Both the position numbers and the translations under genes were made by a program. The notes under the pieces are model-generated. The model saw nothing but the letters and a program-made list of their open reading frames with translations, ran no database searches and was not told the origin of the DNA. Shown here piece by piece: positions 35,742-48,254 of a stretch of DNA of 64,000 bases. The DNA lies in the NCBI GenBank assembly GCA_023014335.1, contig JAECYW010000003.1, forward strand, positions 434,001 through 498,000, in the 5' to 3' direction. Position 1 is the first letter of the stretch. Every line of letters begins with the position of its first letter. The stretch is from Galerina marginata (taxonomy: Eukaryota > Basidiomycota > Agaricomycetes > Agaricales > Galerinaceae).

Positions 35742-38394
35742 ATGAATGAATCACTTCGAAAACTCCATGGTAAAAGTTCGGTTACGAAGGAGCAATTGGA
35801 AGAGAGTCTATCAACCCGCTCTAGTCAACAGACGCCTTCAATTACACCGTTTAAAAGCGATACATTTGACCAATTTTTGACCACGGAAAAGGTTCTTGAA
35901 ATTCGTTCATTCCCACTGAGAAAAAGGAAGAAGAAACGGCGGACGCGGAAATGTAGATCCAGTCTCCTTTCCTGTATTGGGTACGAGGACAATATTATCC
36001 CCACTATATAGTATGAACTAATCATGAAATTCGGCTTCTTAGAGCAATCGAATTGGGAAACTTCATCACGCCCGAAAAACACCCCAGTTTCATTATAATC
36101 TGTCAAATTACAATACTTGCAGCGGCATGGTCATTTTTCCTTATATGTCACTTCGTCAACATTCCTCTCCCATTCACCTTAGCAGTTTGGGCGAGAGACA
36201 ATCCTCATTTACTAACGCTGACCGTAACGTTATTAGCAACGGCAATATCGGCAATATCATCGTTGTGGGTGTTTATTTCCGTACATATCTGAATACAAAT
36301 GTTAATCCGCAACAAGCTGTTTCTCCCTATCGATTAGATATGCAGTCAATCACTATCTAATTCACCGGTCCTTAACAATGTTCACCTTGGGAGCTAGCAT
36401 CAAAATTTTAAATCGCACTTTCATATTTAACCCCCAACACATGTTTTGGAGTTTCACGGCTATCGCCACGATCCTCACGACGGGCACACAAACCGCTGGG
36501 TGAGTAATTTCAGCTTCTTAAAACTGTTGCTCGACACTCATCATTTTAAATTGTAAACGGTGCGCTAGATGGTCAACCCTGCTGACACCGGTGGATATAA
36601 TCCTGTACACTCGTGTCGCGGGGGTCGAGTTTGATATAACGAATGAGGCATTTCTGTTGGACATTTTTCACCCTCCTGGCGGGTTGGGTAATGATGTATA
36701 CCCTCCTACTGGACCCCCGGGAGTTGCTCAGCTCTCTGCTTTTACGACAGCTCTTTCCCGGATAAATAACAGTTCGAGCTTAGTTACCTGTCTTGGCCGA
36801 ACGTTTAACGACACGACCGGTGACGCTCAGACCCTTCCTTATGCTGCATATTACTTACTGGCAATAATGTGCAGGTGGCATCTCCCCAGCAACTCTGAGT
36901 CAAAGAAACACTGATAGTCTGCAACCCTCAGTAGTTTTCCCCATCGAAAACCAGCCATTTCCCAAAGGACTTTCGGAGACTCTAACCATCAATGACCATC
37001 AAGGATTCACAGTGGACGTATCCTGTCGAGAATCAAACGGGACTGAGGCCACTTCTAAACTAATATGGATTGTCTCGGTAAATCATACGATAACAGACTC
37101 GACGGACCTTATGGGCAGCCCACCAATGCTAAGTATCTTGGAAGCATCAAGAGAGTGCGCAAATAAAACATCACAATCAGCTAGCAAGTCCTTTGTTTTG
37201 GAGATTTTGTGCTGTGGACACTGCTGATCTGTTACAACCAGGTCCGGCGGTTGTGATTCAAGGGCGCTATCCAGTCATTGTCGGTATTGCCTGTCCGGAA
37301 GGAGCTGATCATTACTGTCCGTGCTTTCGCCGATTCTCTCTGCAGGATGACGACTCATGAGATTGTTTTTTCAGCCTTTCTTGTTGATTACGTTATCCCC
37401 TCCTATAATGGTACACTTTTGCACACCTACCCAACCATTGTATGCGACATCTTTCCGCATTTACTATCAGTCGAAACCGTCTACGATGGCCCTCTTTTAA
37501 CCAACACAAAATTGACGGCCCTTCCTGGCATGAAATTGAATATTTTGACAGAATACCTCACCGAGTTGCTGGGAATCACACTCTCCGACGCGATGACTTT
37601 GCAGGGAAGCCTGATCGGAGCGGTATTTAGTGGCTCGGTATTTGCGGGCTTGGACACGGGTGCGGGTGCAGACCCTCTTTCCCACCCATTGTGGGTGCGT
37701 AGAACTAATTTCCTAAGAATCCTTTCTCACCTTCTGGCCTTTTTTCAGGAATCCTTCATCAAGAGCCTTACGGAATATTACGTGACTGTAAGGAAAAATT
37801 TCCCCTGTGAACTTGTTGGGCACTTCCAATGATTCTTTATGACAGGTGTTCCGAAATACTGCTCTATCGAGTACCTTTAAAAGCTCGTTTGACAAACCTG
37901 GGTCCTCGCGCAACATCACGGGGATTTTGCAAACGAAAACGATTGGATATACCCGGCAGCCTACCGTCCTGACCATTTCCCTTCTTCCTATTACTTGTGT
38001 TGGACTGGCCTCCATCCTTGGGGTGGTCTATGTCCTAATCCAACAAAGGATGGAGAAACGCCGTGAATTGAGTGAGACACATCCCGACTCAGGCTCGGAC
38101 TCATCTCGGAGCAGCGGCGACACCGACCAGCATGGAGGACAGCCAGAGGTGGACAGAAATCACGATGAGGACGGGTTAGTAACGCAAGGAAGAGTATTTG
38201 ATGTCGGGGATCCACTGCATCTTTTGGCAGTTGCATCCGCTGGTGGCATTACTGGCGTTTTTGGTGCTGGGATTAATGAAACGCAGTTAAAGATGAGGCA
38301 TACAGTTAAATTGAGATTGGGGCAGGTGACAGGTAACGATGACGACTTTCAAGAGGACACTATGAAAGGGAGGATTGGGTTGGTTCACCAATAA
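35742..38394 (+). CDS. Large multi-pass membrane protein of an agaric-expanded family
   Basis: Nine exons (35742-35980, 36043-36264, 36338-36499, 36569-36819, 36875-37077, 37181-37316, 37375-37694, 37749-37787, 37846-38394) close to 706 aa. A basic N-terminal stretch (RKRKKKRRTRKCR) precedes TM1 (ITILAAAWSFFLICHF). A NPHLLTLTVTLLATAISAIS segment, TTGTQTAGWSTLLTPVDII, an N-glycosylated extracytoplasmic region (NNSS, NDTT, NGT) with TGGISPATLS and PTIVCDIFP, and a C-terminal TM (VLTISLLPITCVGLASILGV) follow. The tail holds FDVGDPLHLLAVASAGGITG, characteristic of this unnamed Agaricomycete family. The fifth intron (37078-37180, 103 nt) is longer than the others. If it is not spliced, the frame breaks near 37220, so that junction is the least certain. 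Function unknown. Confidence 0.8.
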
Positions 38395-38900
38395 ATTCGG
38401 AGTATTGTAGAGGACAATGCATTATGATTGACCGGAATTCCTTGATTCAATTTAAATAAACGCCTTTTCCTTGCGTCCCTAAGCAGCATGGAAAATTTCC
38501 GATCCGACAGTCGATGCGTATAGGAGTTTGATCTTCTCTATTCGTGTCTACGCTTTTCTCCTCGATTTCCGGTTATGCTTACGAGGGCCTTTAACGATCA
38601 TGGTACTTGACTGCTGAGAACTCCAGTGGAACCGACACGGAATGTGCTTACATTTTGTGCTTTCCTAGACATAAATAAGATTGCGTGTTAGACTGTTTTT
38701 TATGAACCAGGAAAACGAGCGCAAGAACGGCCTTGGTGTTAAATCAGAAATCAGAATGTATTTAATTGAGAGTCAGCGCAAGCTTATCGGAAGACAGAGA
38801 ATTCCGAAGTTCATAACGTCGAGCAAAGCGGAAGCCTGAATAGAACGACCATTGATTAAAGTCGAAAGGTTATCAAATACATGCATAAATTTTTTTTTTA
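38395..38900. other. 3' flank, no gene
   Basis: AT-rich downstream region of the membrane-protein gene. It contains no open frame of note and ends where the repeat array resumes (~38.93 kb). Confidence 0.5.
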
Positions 38901-39192
38901 ATATTTATGAATACTTACATTGGTGTGAGTTGGGAGGGACTGACACCATCATCCAGCGGTAGCCGAGCTGGGAACGCTCTCCCTACAAAAAAAAAAGACA
39001 AATGAGCAACGGAAATAAACAACAGACAAAGAAACATACCTTATATTGGGATTCACGTCAATCATGTATTTCCGAGTCGCGTCGTATCATATTTGTCGCT
39101 CGGAATATCCTCCAAACATGGGACGACAGTGGCAGGTGAGATTAGATATCAAATGAGAACAATCCATAAGGCTTAAGGCGGTTCTGAGAAGA

Positions 39193-39315
39193 GAAACCAA
39201 GTCGCATCTTCAGTGAAAGGAAATTAGCTTTACAGCAACGTGAGGCAAGTATGGCTTCACGCGGATGTTCAGTAAAGGGTGATCAATGATCATACATCCG
39301 AAACGACGCGGTTTC
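39193..39315. repeat. H1 hairpin, copy 7
   Basis: Arms GAAACCAA/GCGGTTTC. The inner ACAGCAACGTGAGGC faces GGCTTCACGCGGATGTTCAGT around AAGTAT. Confidence 0.7.
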
Positions 39316-39695
39316 GGGATGTGCCCATCAGCGACTTTGGCAAGCGAATGGGGTATGGAAAAATTTGAGCGATGAGGAGAGGAAAAATCAAGCAGTCGAA
39401 GATACAGGATATGGCTCGCAACGAGAACCATGATAAATCAAGAAGAAGAAAATGCGCCTGAGCTCTCGAGTTGGCAGACGTCACCTTCCTAATAGCGATT
39501 GAAATATGTATCAGCGGGAACGGGTGACCGGGGAAGCAGGCTGCGTACCTATCTGCCGCCTCGTTGGTTGGATCAGGAGAACAACTTGCACCAGAAGAAC
39601 AGGACCAAAAAAGTAGTAAAGTGAGAGAAGAGAAAAGAGAGAGCGAAACCACCCCAAAACAAAGAAACACCGGCAAAACCAAAGTAACGCAACGC

Positions 39696-39817
39696 GGAAC
39701 AACCCAAGAAATGACGGAACAGACGATCAGCCAGAAAATCTTTGTCTTTCTGGAACGAAAATGTCATCACGAAGACGAGAAGGGCTGTATGTGCACCGGA
39801 CATCGGGGGGTGGTTCG
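39696..39817. repeat. H2 hairpin, copy 5
   Basis: Arms GGAACAAC/GTGGTTCG. The apex loop GGAACGAAAATGTCATCAC is followed by GAAGACGAGAAGGGCT. Confidence 0.6.
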
Positions 39818-40203
39818 GGATTGGCGTCAGCAGTTTGCAGGCTAAGCAAAGAATAGATAACACAGGATACAGAGAGAAAACTGGACAAAAACACGCAAAT
39901 ATATGCAGAGAAACAATTGAAGACAAAAAAAAACGCACATAATTAATAGCGTCCGTGTTCCAAGTTCGCCAGAATAGATTTAGTTGGCTCATTCGACGAG
40001 GAAGCCTAGAGCTATATAAGGCTATGAAACTATTCGTCGCTTCTCAGTAGCATCAGGGCGACCACGCCCAAAAAGAAGAACAAACACCAAAAAGGCGGAA
40101 GACAAAAAAGAAGATGGGCGAGGACCACACCAATGCAGAGATGGTAGGTGAAACCAAGAAATAAGATAGCAGATGCCAAACGGCGAAATGAATAACGCAA
40201 CAT

Positions 40204-40318
40204 GGAACCACCCGTGCCGCTTCAGCCCTTGAACCATTCAGAGTGTCTTCTGAAACGAAAATGGCATCATGAAGATGAGAAGGGCTGGATAGGCACGTGA
40301 TATCGGGGAAGTGGTTCC
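40204..40318. repeat. H2 hairpin, copy 6
   Basis: Best H2: GGAACCAC/GTGGTTCC, then GTGCC/GGCAC, then AGCCCTT/AAGGGCT, then TCTTC/GAAGA around TGAAACGAAAATGGCATCAT. Four nested stems in register make a real hairpin. Confidence 0.85.
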
Positions 40319-41059
40319 CAGAACTGGCGTCAACAACCACATTTGAGATAATGAGCAGACAGGACAAGCATTATGTTGAAAGAGAAGCCGCGTATATGCA
40401 CGAAAAATTACAAAAGTGAGCGAAAACGCACAAAATTAATACTGGGCTGATTCCAGTCTTCCATCCATAGATCTGGTTAGTTAATTCGATGAGAATTTCT
40501 TAAGAAACATAAGGTCTGTTATCTGCAGGGAAGAAAAGAGACTTACATTCCAAACGAGCTGCATTAATATCTGCAAACTTAGAGGCGGTCAGAGGGAGAT
40601 TCAGAAGGAGCGTGAAGAGCAGACGAAAAACGGTTAACCACAAGGCGTTTCGAGAAGGTTGAAGGACAGGGATGGTAAAGGAGGCTGCGACGTTCCGAAA
40701 AACGGAACGCTATATGACAGTGAAAGGACGAACGAACGAAGAAGAAGCGTATACAAAAGGAACGGAAGACGAGCGCCCAAGCCCGAGGATGAGAAGAGAA
40801 ATAAGAGAAGAAGAATTTGAAGAAAAACGGACCTGGATTCCCCCTCGAGTAACCCGGCCCTCCCGGTCCTTCTTCGTGCCCAGGTCCTTCGCTGCATCGC
40901 TCTCAATTCATCGCGCTGGTGCAATCGACACTGCGGAACTGCCAATTCCAGCCATCAACCTCTGAGTAAGAAAAGCAAAAACGACATACGCTTCTCCTCC
41001 CTCGTGTTCTGCACCAGCACTGAAAGTACAAATGACTTGGGAAGGCCTGAAATGCCTGC

Positions 41060-41530
41060 GTGTCAGTGTACAGCGGTCCGGTGCGAAGGAGGGTGTGCCA
41101 GTCGAACCATCGGGTGTCATCGCCAGCCCCAGCGCGCTCATGCCCGGTCCAGACTGTTCAGCATCGAGAGAGTCACTCAAACTCGGCATGCGGTCGTTCG
41201 GGACGCGACGAGAGAGGAGTGCTGCGTCATAACCGCAGAGTAGAGGCAGACCGAGAGAATACGCTGAACGCATCGTTACGATTTTGGTGCGAGTGAGATG
41301 CACCTTCCCTCCGTGCGGTGTCAACGTGAGACTCGTCGTTGTCGCCATCCAGCCTAACCTCCTGGTCCCTGCTCACGTCGTTCATCGCGTCCAACTTCAA
41401 GTTGGCCCCGCCCCCGTTAGGAAGGTCAGGGGGTTTTATCATATATCTGCTGTTAAAAGGAGAGGGAGGAGAGTAGGAAATGGATAGGATCAGCTAATCG
41501 ATTGGAAACGAAAGTCAGGACACGGCGGAC
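41060..41530. repeat. Tail module T, copy 2 (partial)
   Basis: Shares GCGCTCATGCCCGGTCCAGA, CTGTTCAGCATCGAGAGAGT and GGATCAGCTAATCGATTG with copies 1 and 3. The central part is diverged or replaced. Confidence 0.55.
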
Positions 41531-42569
41531 GCATGTCGAGTTGGCGTTGGACGATGTCGAGAATATTGATAGCCGAAAAGTGATGGTGATTACGTAATCC
41601 GATGGCATCACCGACGACAAAAAAAGGACTCGTCCTCAGGAACCAGACTGCTGAAATCACAAGGCCGCGTAAATGCACGTCCATAGAGTTTTATTCTCAA
41701 AATTCAAGATAAATCAATACCTGTACCGTGATGTTCAAAGAGAAGCAAGTTTTTGATTGTGAGTACTTTGGTTTGTTTGAGAAATGTTTGTGAGAACGAG
41801 ATCTTTTTGATGTTCTCAAGAGAGCAAGAAAACTCAGTGGAAGGGTAAAGAATGCATCTAGATACTCTCAAACACAACTTTATGTCAACATACATGCTCA
41901 CCGTTGAGAAAAAACCCGCTGCACTTCGATCAGGGCTGTGAACAATCAATATTTAGACAACCTGACGGAACACCCTTTGCTGGCATGGAACGGATGAACA
42001 CTTTCGGTGTTCAATCGAGGCGCATTCTATCGAGAGTAAGTAGCGCAGGCTTTTTCGAAACCGAGGACTTTCCATCCCGAAACCGATCGAAAGAATATTG
42101 AAGTAAAAATTCTCGCTCCGAAGTAGAACTTACGAGCAAGGCCACTCTGAGTCTTTACTCTTGAGATCTTATTTAACTAACAATGTGCTTAAGAAGATTA
42201 GCCAATTCAATTACGCTGGAAGAAAGGCGTCTACACCTCCGTCGAGCTGTATTCTTAAAGGTGCAGTGGGAAAATTTAAAACACCAATGCTTGGGGAGGA
42301 ATCGGGAAACTTGATGCTGGGGCCTGCCCCGGGCCCCCGGACGGAAATGGGATCGAACTCGTGACGCCTGCCTCGGGTAATCTTGGATCTAAATTTATGC
42401 AGACTCTGTAGCGGTATTAGCCGCAGTACTTTTGTATGTCATATCGCTGTGAGAAAGCTACGGTTGAGGTTATGACTCACTCGGTCAATTATTTAAATAT
42501 TCTCCTCGTTTCTCTTCGTCTTGCTCTTCTCCACCATTCAAAAACTACCTCCTAAAAAACTACTCGAGT
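41530..42569. other. No gene; AT-rich intergenic sequence
   Basis: A tRNA T-arm-like GAGTTCGATCCC lies on the minus strand near 42350 but no full tRNA fold surrounds it. A TATA-like TATTTAAAT at ~42493 and a pyrimidine-rich leader precede the FHA gene. Confidence 0.45.
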
Positions 42570-43134
42570 ATGCAACTGCCCATCTCAACATCTACCAACA
42601 ACGTCTTCTCCCCAGCTCTTTATCTCTTACCCGTAAATGACACCTGGGCCCCGAAATGCATCGCCGAACAGCACACCAAGATCGGCAGACAGACCAGTGC
42701 TCAAACGGTGCCTACCGAACAGAATGGCATCTTCGTATCGAAGGTCTTGAGCCGCCGACACGCGGAGGTATGGCAGGAAAATGGCAAGGTGAGTAGAGTT
42801 AAATGAGCTCGCGTACCCACCCTATTTTGACGTAACTATCTGTTGTAATAGATATTCATCAAGGATACCGAGAGTGCGAATGGTACCTTTATCAACGGTC
42901 ATAGACTCTCTGCTGAAAGCGTGGAATCCGAGCCTTTTGAACTCAAAAACGAGGATATTATCGTACGTCCCTTTCCCTCTGATGGCATATGCCGATCTTA
43001 CTATAATTTTCCTCCAGGATTTTGGTATTGACGTTCTCGGTGATGATAAAAAAACCATTATCCACCGTAAAGTTTCCGCCCGCGTATTTATCCCCGCTGG
43101 CGACAAGGAGGATCTGTTCCTCTCTCGTCTTTAA
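42570..43134 (+). CDS. Short FHA-domain protein, Vps64/Far9/SLMAP-like N-terminus
   Basis: Three exons: 42570-42788, 42852-42962, 43018-43134, giving 148 aa. The forkhead-associated fold is clear: [10 protein letters not shown] (phosphothreonine-binding loop Arg), [15 protein letters not shown] (Ser-Arg-His core), [19 protein letters not shown] (Asn-Gly-Thr loop) and [15 protein letters not shown]. All binding residues are present. In relatives I know (Vps64/Far9 and SLMAP, which work in STRIPAK-type complexes), the FHA domain is followed by a long coiled-coil tail and a membrane anchor. Here a stop ends the protein right after the domain, and no tail follows. It is either a truncated paralogue or a stand-alone reader. 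Repeats flank it on both sides. Confidence 0.85.
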
Positions 43135-44269
43135 GAGTCTGAATTTCCTGAGGAGGATGTTGAAGGCCTCTTGGACTGGGCGTGGCTTGACTGCAAACGG
43201 GTTAGGTTTTAAATTTTCAGTAATGCTTCCCGGTCTCCCAGCAACCTATAAAGTAGAAACCTACAAAAAATCGACGTACACTTTCATCTGTTAACTTTCG
43301 GGTGCCAACCGAAGGGTAGATCCTGGTGTGTCGGGAGATCGGTGAGTCGGTGACGCCAAAATTGTCTACAATTCTTCTGATGGAGAGAAGAATGGGTGCC
43401 TACATATGCCGAGGAGCACGCATTCGAAATGAATTGAAGGAAACGTTACCAGAATAACCGTTAACGCTCAGAGTTCCGTGGTGGTAACGCGCAGCCAGCT
43501 TCAAAACCTTGCGAACAGCCAAAGGGCCAAATGAAGCGCAAGTGGCATAACGGAAGGGCTGTATATACATATGCAGAATAGCGGCGAAGCAATCCCGGAC
43601 TGGCAGCGCGTTTGGGAAAATGGAGTAAAATGAGAACGGAGATATGGGCGTCTGCATAAAAAACGTAAGACGTCATACACGTGTGTAGAAGGGAACGCGA
43701 GAATTCATCTCGTTTATTTAATATCCAGCCCACGCGTCTGTGACATGCAAGCATTCTCTCCCTTGAACACGCAAGTAGAGTTACAAACTGAACGAGCCGC
43801 AGAGGCCTGAAAATGCAGATCGAGCCATCGCAACATAACGGAAGCTAAAGATTCACTACGCACTTTTGAAGTTTGGAATACGAACAGCGGGGCATAAGTA
43901 GCGGAAATAAGCCATGAGATTGGGTAAATTAAGTGGTCGGAATGATGGAGGGAGCGTGCATCGAGCACCATAAGCAAAATTAAGAAGAAATGCGCCGGGG
44001 GATTGACTGGCGTCATCTTCCTAGTCGCGGTCTAAATTTGTTCGTATCAGTGGGAGCAGGAGACCGAGGCACTATGCCTACGCACCTATTTGCAGTTTAA
44101 GTGACAGCATCAGTGAACCACATGCCCGAAAGGAAAACAGGGACTGAACAAGTCGGTGGAAAAAAGCAGAGAAGAGGAGAGAAGAGCGAGGACACTACCA
44201 ACACAGAGAAACTAAGGCGAAACCCAGAGGATAACACATGAGAAAGTGAAATTAAAAGTAACGCAACTT

Positions 44270-44383
44270 GGAACCACCCCTAGCTTCGGTTATAATCACC
44301 AGCCGCGGCGTCTTCTAAAACGAAAATGTCGTAAAAGAAACGAGGAGGGCTGAAGGTGCACAGAGAAACAGCGAAGTGGTTCC
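44270..44383. repeat. H2 hairpin, copy 7
   Basis: Exact GGAACCAC/GTGGTTCC arms. CACC/GGTG and AGCC/GGCT are nested inside. The loop AAACGAAAATGTCG is conserved. Confidence 0.75.
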
Positions 44384-45144
44384 GGGATTGGCGTCAATGG
44401 GTCGAAGTTTAAGCAAGAAAAAATAACAAAGGATACACAGTCAAAGCCATGAATAAAAACACGGATAGATGCACGAAAAAACCAGAGGAAGAAGGGAAAC
44501 GCACAAAACCAATACAGTGTGTGTTTCAGGTCGTTCATCCTTGATCTGGCCGCCGAATTCGAGGAGGATACCTAGATCAACAGAGATGCATAAGTTCTAC
44601 CTTCTGTGGGTAAAAAAGTGGACGTACATTCCGAACGAGCTGCAGAACTAGCTGAAAACTCGACAGCCAAAGCACCAAGGAAGAATGAGATCGACTATGA
44701 AGAGTGCGGAGATGAACAAATGAGGTAGAAACATTGAAGGAACTCGAGGGATAACAAACGTCGGAGGAAGAACGCGCTGGGGGAAAAGAAAAGAGAGAAA
44801 GGAAGATAAAAAGCGAGCCTAGGTAGATGGCGAATTATTTGGGCGCGAGTGGTATTCCGCCGGGAAGATAAATGGGTGTGAGGGTAACGTGTAATGATAA
44901 ACGAGCTCGCTCACACCGAAGATGCTAACACAAATGAGCGAAGGAAATAAACGAAATGGAGAAAGAAACGTACCTTGAATTGGGATTTACATTCCACATT
45001 TTTTCAAACCGCGTCTAACCATCTCTGTCGGTCGGAATCTTCTTCAAAACCTGGAAAGACACGGACAGGTGAAATAAAATATCAACCGTGAAAACCCTCA
45101 AAGGCCTAAGGCCCAAGGTGGTACTGAGGAAAGCCCCGGAACTA

Positions 45145-45262
45145 GAAACCACGTCGAACTACCCTTTATAATGCTGAACAACTGAACATCAACCTGAGGC
45201 AAGTACGCCTTCAGGCGAGTGTTCAGTGGTGGGTAAACATAAATCTTAGACGACGTGGCTTC
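45145..45262. repeat. H1 hairpin, copy 8
   Basis: GAAACCACGTCG faces CGACGTGGCTTC over 12 bp with one mismatch. ACTGAACATCAACCTGAGGC faces the GTGTTCAGT side. Confidence 0.78.
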
Positions 45263-45641
45263 GAGATACTACTAATAGGCAGGGCATCAGCCTTGTTAGA
45301 AAATGAACCGAGGGGTAGGATGAAACATGAGCGAGGAGAAGGAGTGAAATCAGGCGAGAAATCAGAATGGAAGAAATGAAAATCATACACCTGTGGACAG
45401 GAGTCAGCTTCCTATTCGCGGTCTAACAGGCTCTAATAAGTGAGAAGAAAAGATCGAGGCACTGAGGTTACGCACCTATTTGCCGTTTACTCAATAGCAT
45501 CAGGGCGACCACATGCACGAAGAGAAGAACAGCGACCGCGAAAGGCGACCAAGAAACGAAAAAAGAAGAGATGGAACCGCGTGGAGCATAAAAAACGCCC
45601 AGTAAATGGGCCAGAAGGTAGTGAAATGAAAAACGCAACAC

Positions 45642-45762
45642 GAAGCCACCCAGGGCTTCAAGCTTCAAGCCTTGCGACCAACCAGACCGTCTTCTGAAAC
45701 GAAAGCGGCATCACGAAGATGAGAAAGGCTGTATGCGCGCAGGATATCCGGGAAGTGGTTCT
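45642..45762. repeat. H2 hairpin, copy 8
   Basis: Arms GAAGCCAC/GTGGTTCT. AGCCTT pairs with AAGGCT, and TCTTC/GAAGA closes the conserved loop. Confidence 0.7.
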
Positions 45763-46274
45763 AGGACTGGCGTCAGCAGTTAAATGTAAGTTAGTGAATA
45801 GATGAAACGGGATATATGTTGCAAGAAGAGCCGCATACATGCACAAAAAAATACAAAGCGAACGAAAGCGCACGAGATAAATAGCCTGCTGATTGCAGTC
45901 TTCCATCCATAGCTTTGGTTAGCTGATTCGATGAGGATTCCTAGAGCAACATAAAATCTTTCTACTGCGGGAAAGGAAAGTGACTTACGTTCCTAACGAG
46001 CTGCATAAATATCTGAAACTGGGATGCGGTCAGACCGAGACTCAGACCGAGAGTGAAGATTGGACGAAAAACGGAAAACTACTAGGCGTTTCGAGGGATA
46101 GAAAGACAAGAAGGGCGGATGGTCGATGGAGGAGGTGACGTCGTGAAAGACGCAACGATATATGACGGTGAAAGGACGAGAAATGAAGTAAATGTATACA
46201 TAAAAGGAACGGAGGACGAACATCAGAGATCGAGGATGAGAAGAGACAGAAAATAAGAAGAAAAACAGACCTGG

Positions 46275-46870
46275 ATGCCCTCTGGTAATCCGGTCCTAGT
46301 ACCTCCTATCGGTCCCTCTCGAACCATAGTGCTGGTGCAAGCGACACTGCGGACTTGCCGAGTCCAGTCATCAGCCTCTCGTCCATTGAAGGAGAATACA
46401 AGGCTCAGAGCTCAAACCATCCCACACCTGACGTTCACGCGCTCATCCCTAGTCAGTCCATACTCCGACTGTTCAGTTTCTAGCGAGTCACCAGGCTTAC
46501 CGTGCGGGTTCGAGACGTGAGGAAGGAGGCATTGTCGCTGCCACCGCGTGGTTTGCAGATGACTGTGGAACCAAAAGTGGTCGTACGAGCAGGACGAGCC
46601 GATTGCGCCTGCGGTGCCGGTGTGATGTATTTCCCCTGTACGGCGTCAGCGCTCAACATGAAATGTACGAAGAGGAAAGGAAAACACACGTCATTTTGAC
46701 TTGTCACCCTCGTCAACATCCCTGCCTCTCTCCAGGTCGTCCACCCAGCTGAATTTGGACCTAAATACGCCAGTAAGACCTATGAGTGAGTTTTTCTCGT
46801 GTACCTGTCGTTGAAAAGAGAGAGGAGATCAACGATAAGCCAACCGATTGGACGGTCTGGACTCTGGATT
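46275..46870. repeat. Tail module T, copy 3
   Basis: Colinear with 34.74-35.31 kb: CCCTAGTCAGTCCATACTCC, GCGAGTCACCAGGCTTAC, GGGTTCGAGACGTGAGGAAG, CGTCATTTTGACTTGTCACC, GGACCTAAATACGCCAGTAA and GATCAACGATAAGCCAACCG. No reading frame is conserved. Confidence 0.65.
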
Positions 46871-47200
46871 TAAACTCCGCTTGCCCATGACACGTTGTCG
46901 GCCCGCCAACAACATGAACGCCAATGATCAATCTCAATCTTAAGCTGCCAACATTTACCACGTAGAGATGTTTTGGCGGGCCCAAAAACTGGAGCAGCTG
47001 ATGCTGTCATATTTGAGGATTGGGCTTCAAGCGGCGGTTCATATTAGAAAATTTCTTGTGACTGTCTGTCAGTGGAGCTTCCCAAGGCCTGTTATTTGTA
47101 CAATAGGACGAATTAATGACAGGTACACAGTTCACTTACATCTGGACTGACCCCGTCCCTTAAAAAATCACATTGTAAAGGCGCTGTCAAATTTCAAGCG
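46870..47200. other. No gene recognised
   Basis: A short unique-looking stretch between a tail module and the next repeat unit. The open frame at 46968-47150 has no domain. Confidence 0.4.
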
Positions 47201-47729
47201 TTATGATCCGTTTTTGACCGGGGAGAAAGGTTTCCCATCAGCACTGGTGAGAAAACCTCGAAGACCGAACGACCAATTTGTAATTGCCCATTAGCGCTTT
47301 GAATACGAACAGGGGTGTGGGTAGAAGTGTGGATGGATCCCCGAAGGATAACGAACACTTCGGGGCGAGAGGAGAGAGAAAAGAAGATAAAAAACGAACT
47401 GGGAGTGAATGGCAAACGACTTTGGTGTGAGTATTACCACTTCAACTGTAAAATACGGGGCATTAAAAGCGATGTACGATGGTAGACGAGCTGGGAACGT
47501 TCACACCGAAGAAACTAAGATAAATGAGCGAAAGAAATAAACGAAATAGAGAAAGAAACGTGCCTCATACTGGGATTCACCTCTCACAATTTTTTAAACC
47601 CGGGTTGTACCATCCCTGTCGCTCGGAATCTCCTCCGAAACCTGGAAGAATGCGGACGGGTGAGATAAAATATCGAAAAGAAAACCACCTAGGCTGAATC
47701 AAGGCAGTACTGAAAAATCTCCGGAACTA

Positions 47730-47847
47730 GAAAGCACATCGTCCTGAAATGTTGGTGGGACGACAACTGAACAGCAACATGAAGCAAGTACAGCTCCAGA
47801 TTAAGTGTTCAGTAGGGGCAAACGTAGATCAAAGACGACGTGGTCTC
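47730..47847. repeat. H1 hairpin, copy 9
   Basis: Arms GAAAGCAC/GTGGTCTC. CAACTGAACAGCAAC faces GTGTTCAGT. Confidence 0.65.
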
Positions 47848-48254
47848 GATACGGGCAGGGCATCAGAACCATTGGAAAAGAAATGAGGCGTATGACGAAA
47901 TATGAGCGAGGAAGAAGGAGTGAAATCATACAGTCGAATACAAAGATAACGGCACGCATCGAAAACCATCAGAAAGGAAGAAATGACAATTATAGACCTG
48001 TGGACAGGAGTCAGCTTCCTATTTGCGGTCTAACGGGCTCGTATAAGTGAGAAGAAGAGATCGCGGCACTGAGGCTACGCACCTATTTTCCGCTTACTCA
48101 GTAGCATCAGGACGACCACATGCCCAAAGAGAAGAACAGAGACCCTGAAAGGCGATCAAGGAATGAAAGGAGAAGAGAGGGAACCACGTCAACGCAGAGC
48201 ATAAGCAACACCCAGGAAATGGGCCAGAAGGTAGTGAAATGAGTAACGCAACAC

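Larger units (their letters stand above)
38930..41060. repeat. Degenerate hairpin-repeat array, right part, segment 2
   Basis: H1 (39.19), H2 (39.70) and H2 (40.20) lie in order. GCATCAGGGCGACCACGCCC at 40.05 kb and the unit 40.48-40.90 kb (GATCTGGTTAGTTAATTCGA, GGCGTTTCGAGA, AACGGAAGACGAGCGCCC) match 34.4-34.7, 45.9-46.3 and 48.5-48.9 kb. No supported gene. Confidence 0.78.
43380..46270. repeat. Degenerate hairpin-repeat array, right part, segment 3
   Basis: The unit at 43.38-43.75 kb matches 22.72-22.80 and 24.06-24.37 kb (GCCTACATATGCCGAGGAGC; AATGAAGCGCAAGTGGCATA). Then H2 (44.27), H1 (45.15) and H2 (45.64) follow, with GCATCAG spacers at 44.11 and 45.50 kb, i.e. a 1.39 kb period. No supported gene. 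Confidence 0.78.

Noticed and set aside
37200..37230. Frameshift making the 706-aa membrane protein a pseudogene
   Set aside because: A 103-nt intron at 37078-37180 restores the frame with proper GT/AG ends, so a frameshift is not required.
42335..42365. tRNA T-arm-like sequence on the minus strand
   Set aside because: No A box, anticodon arm or acceptor pairing around it.
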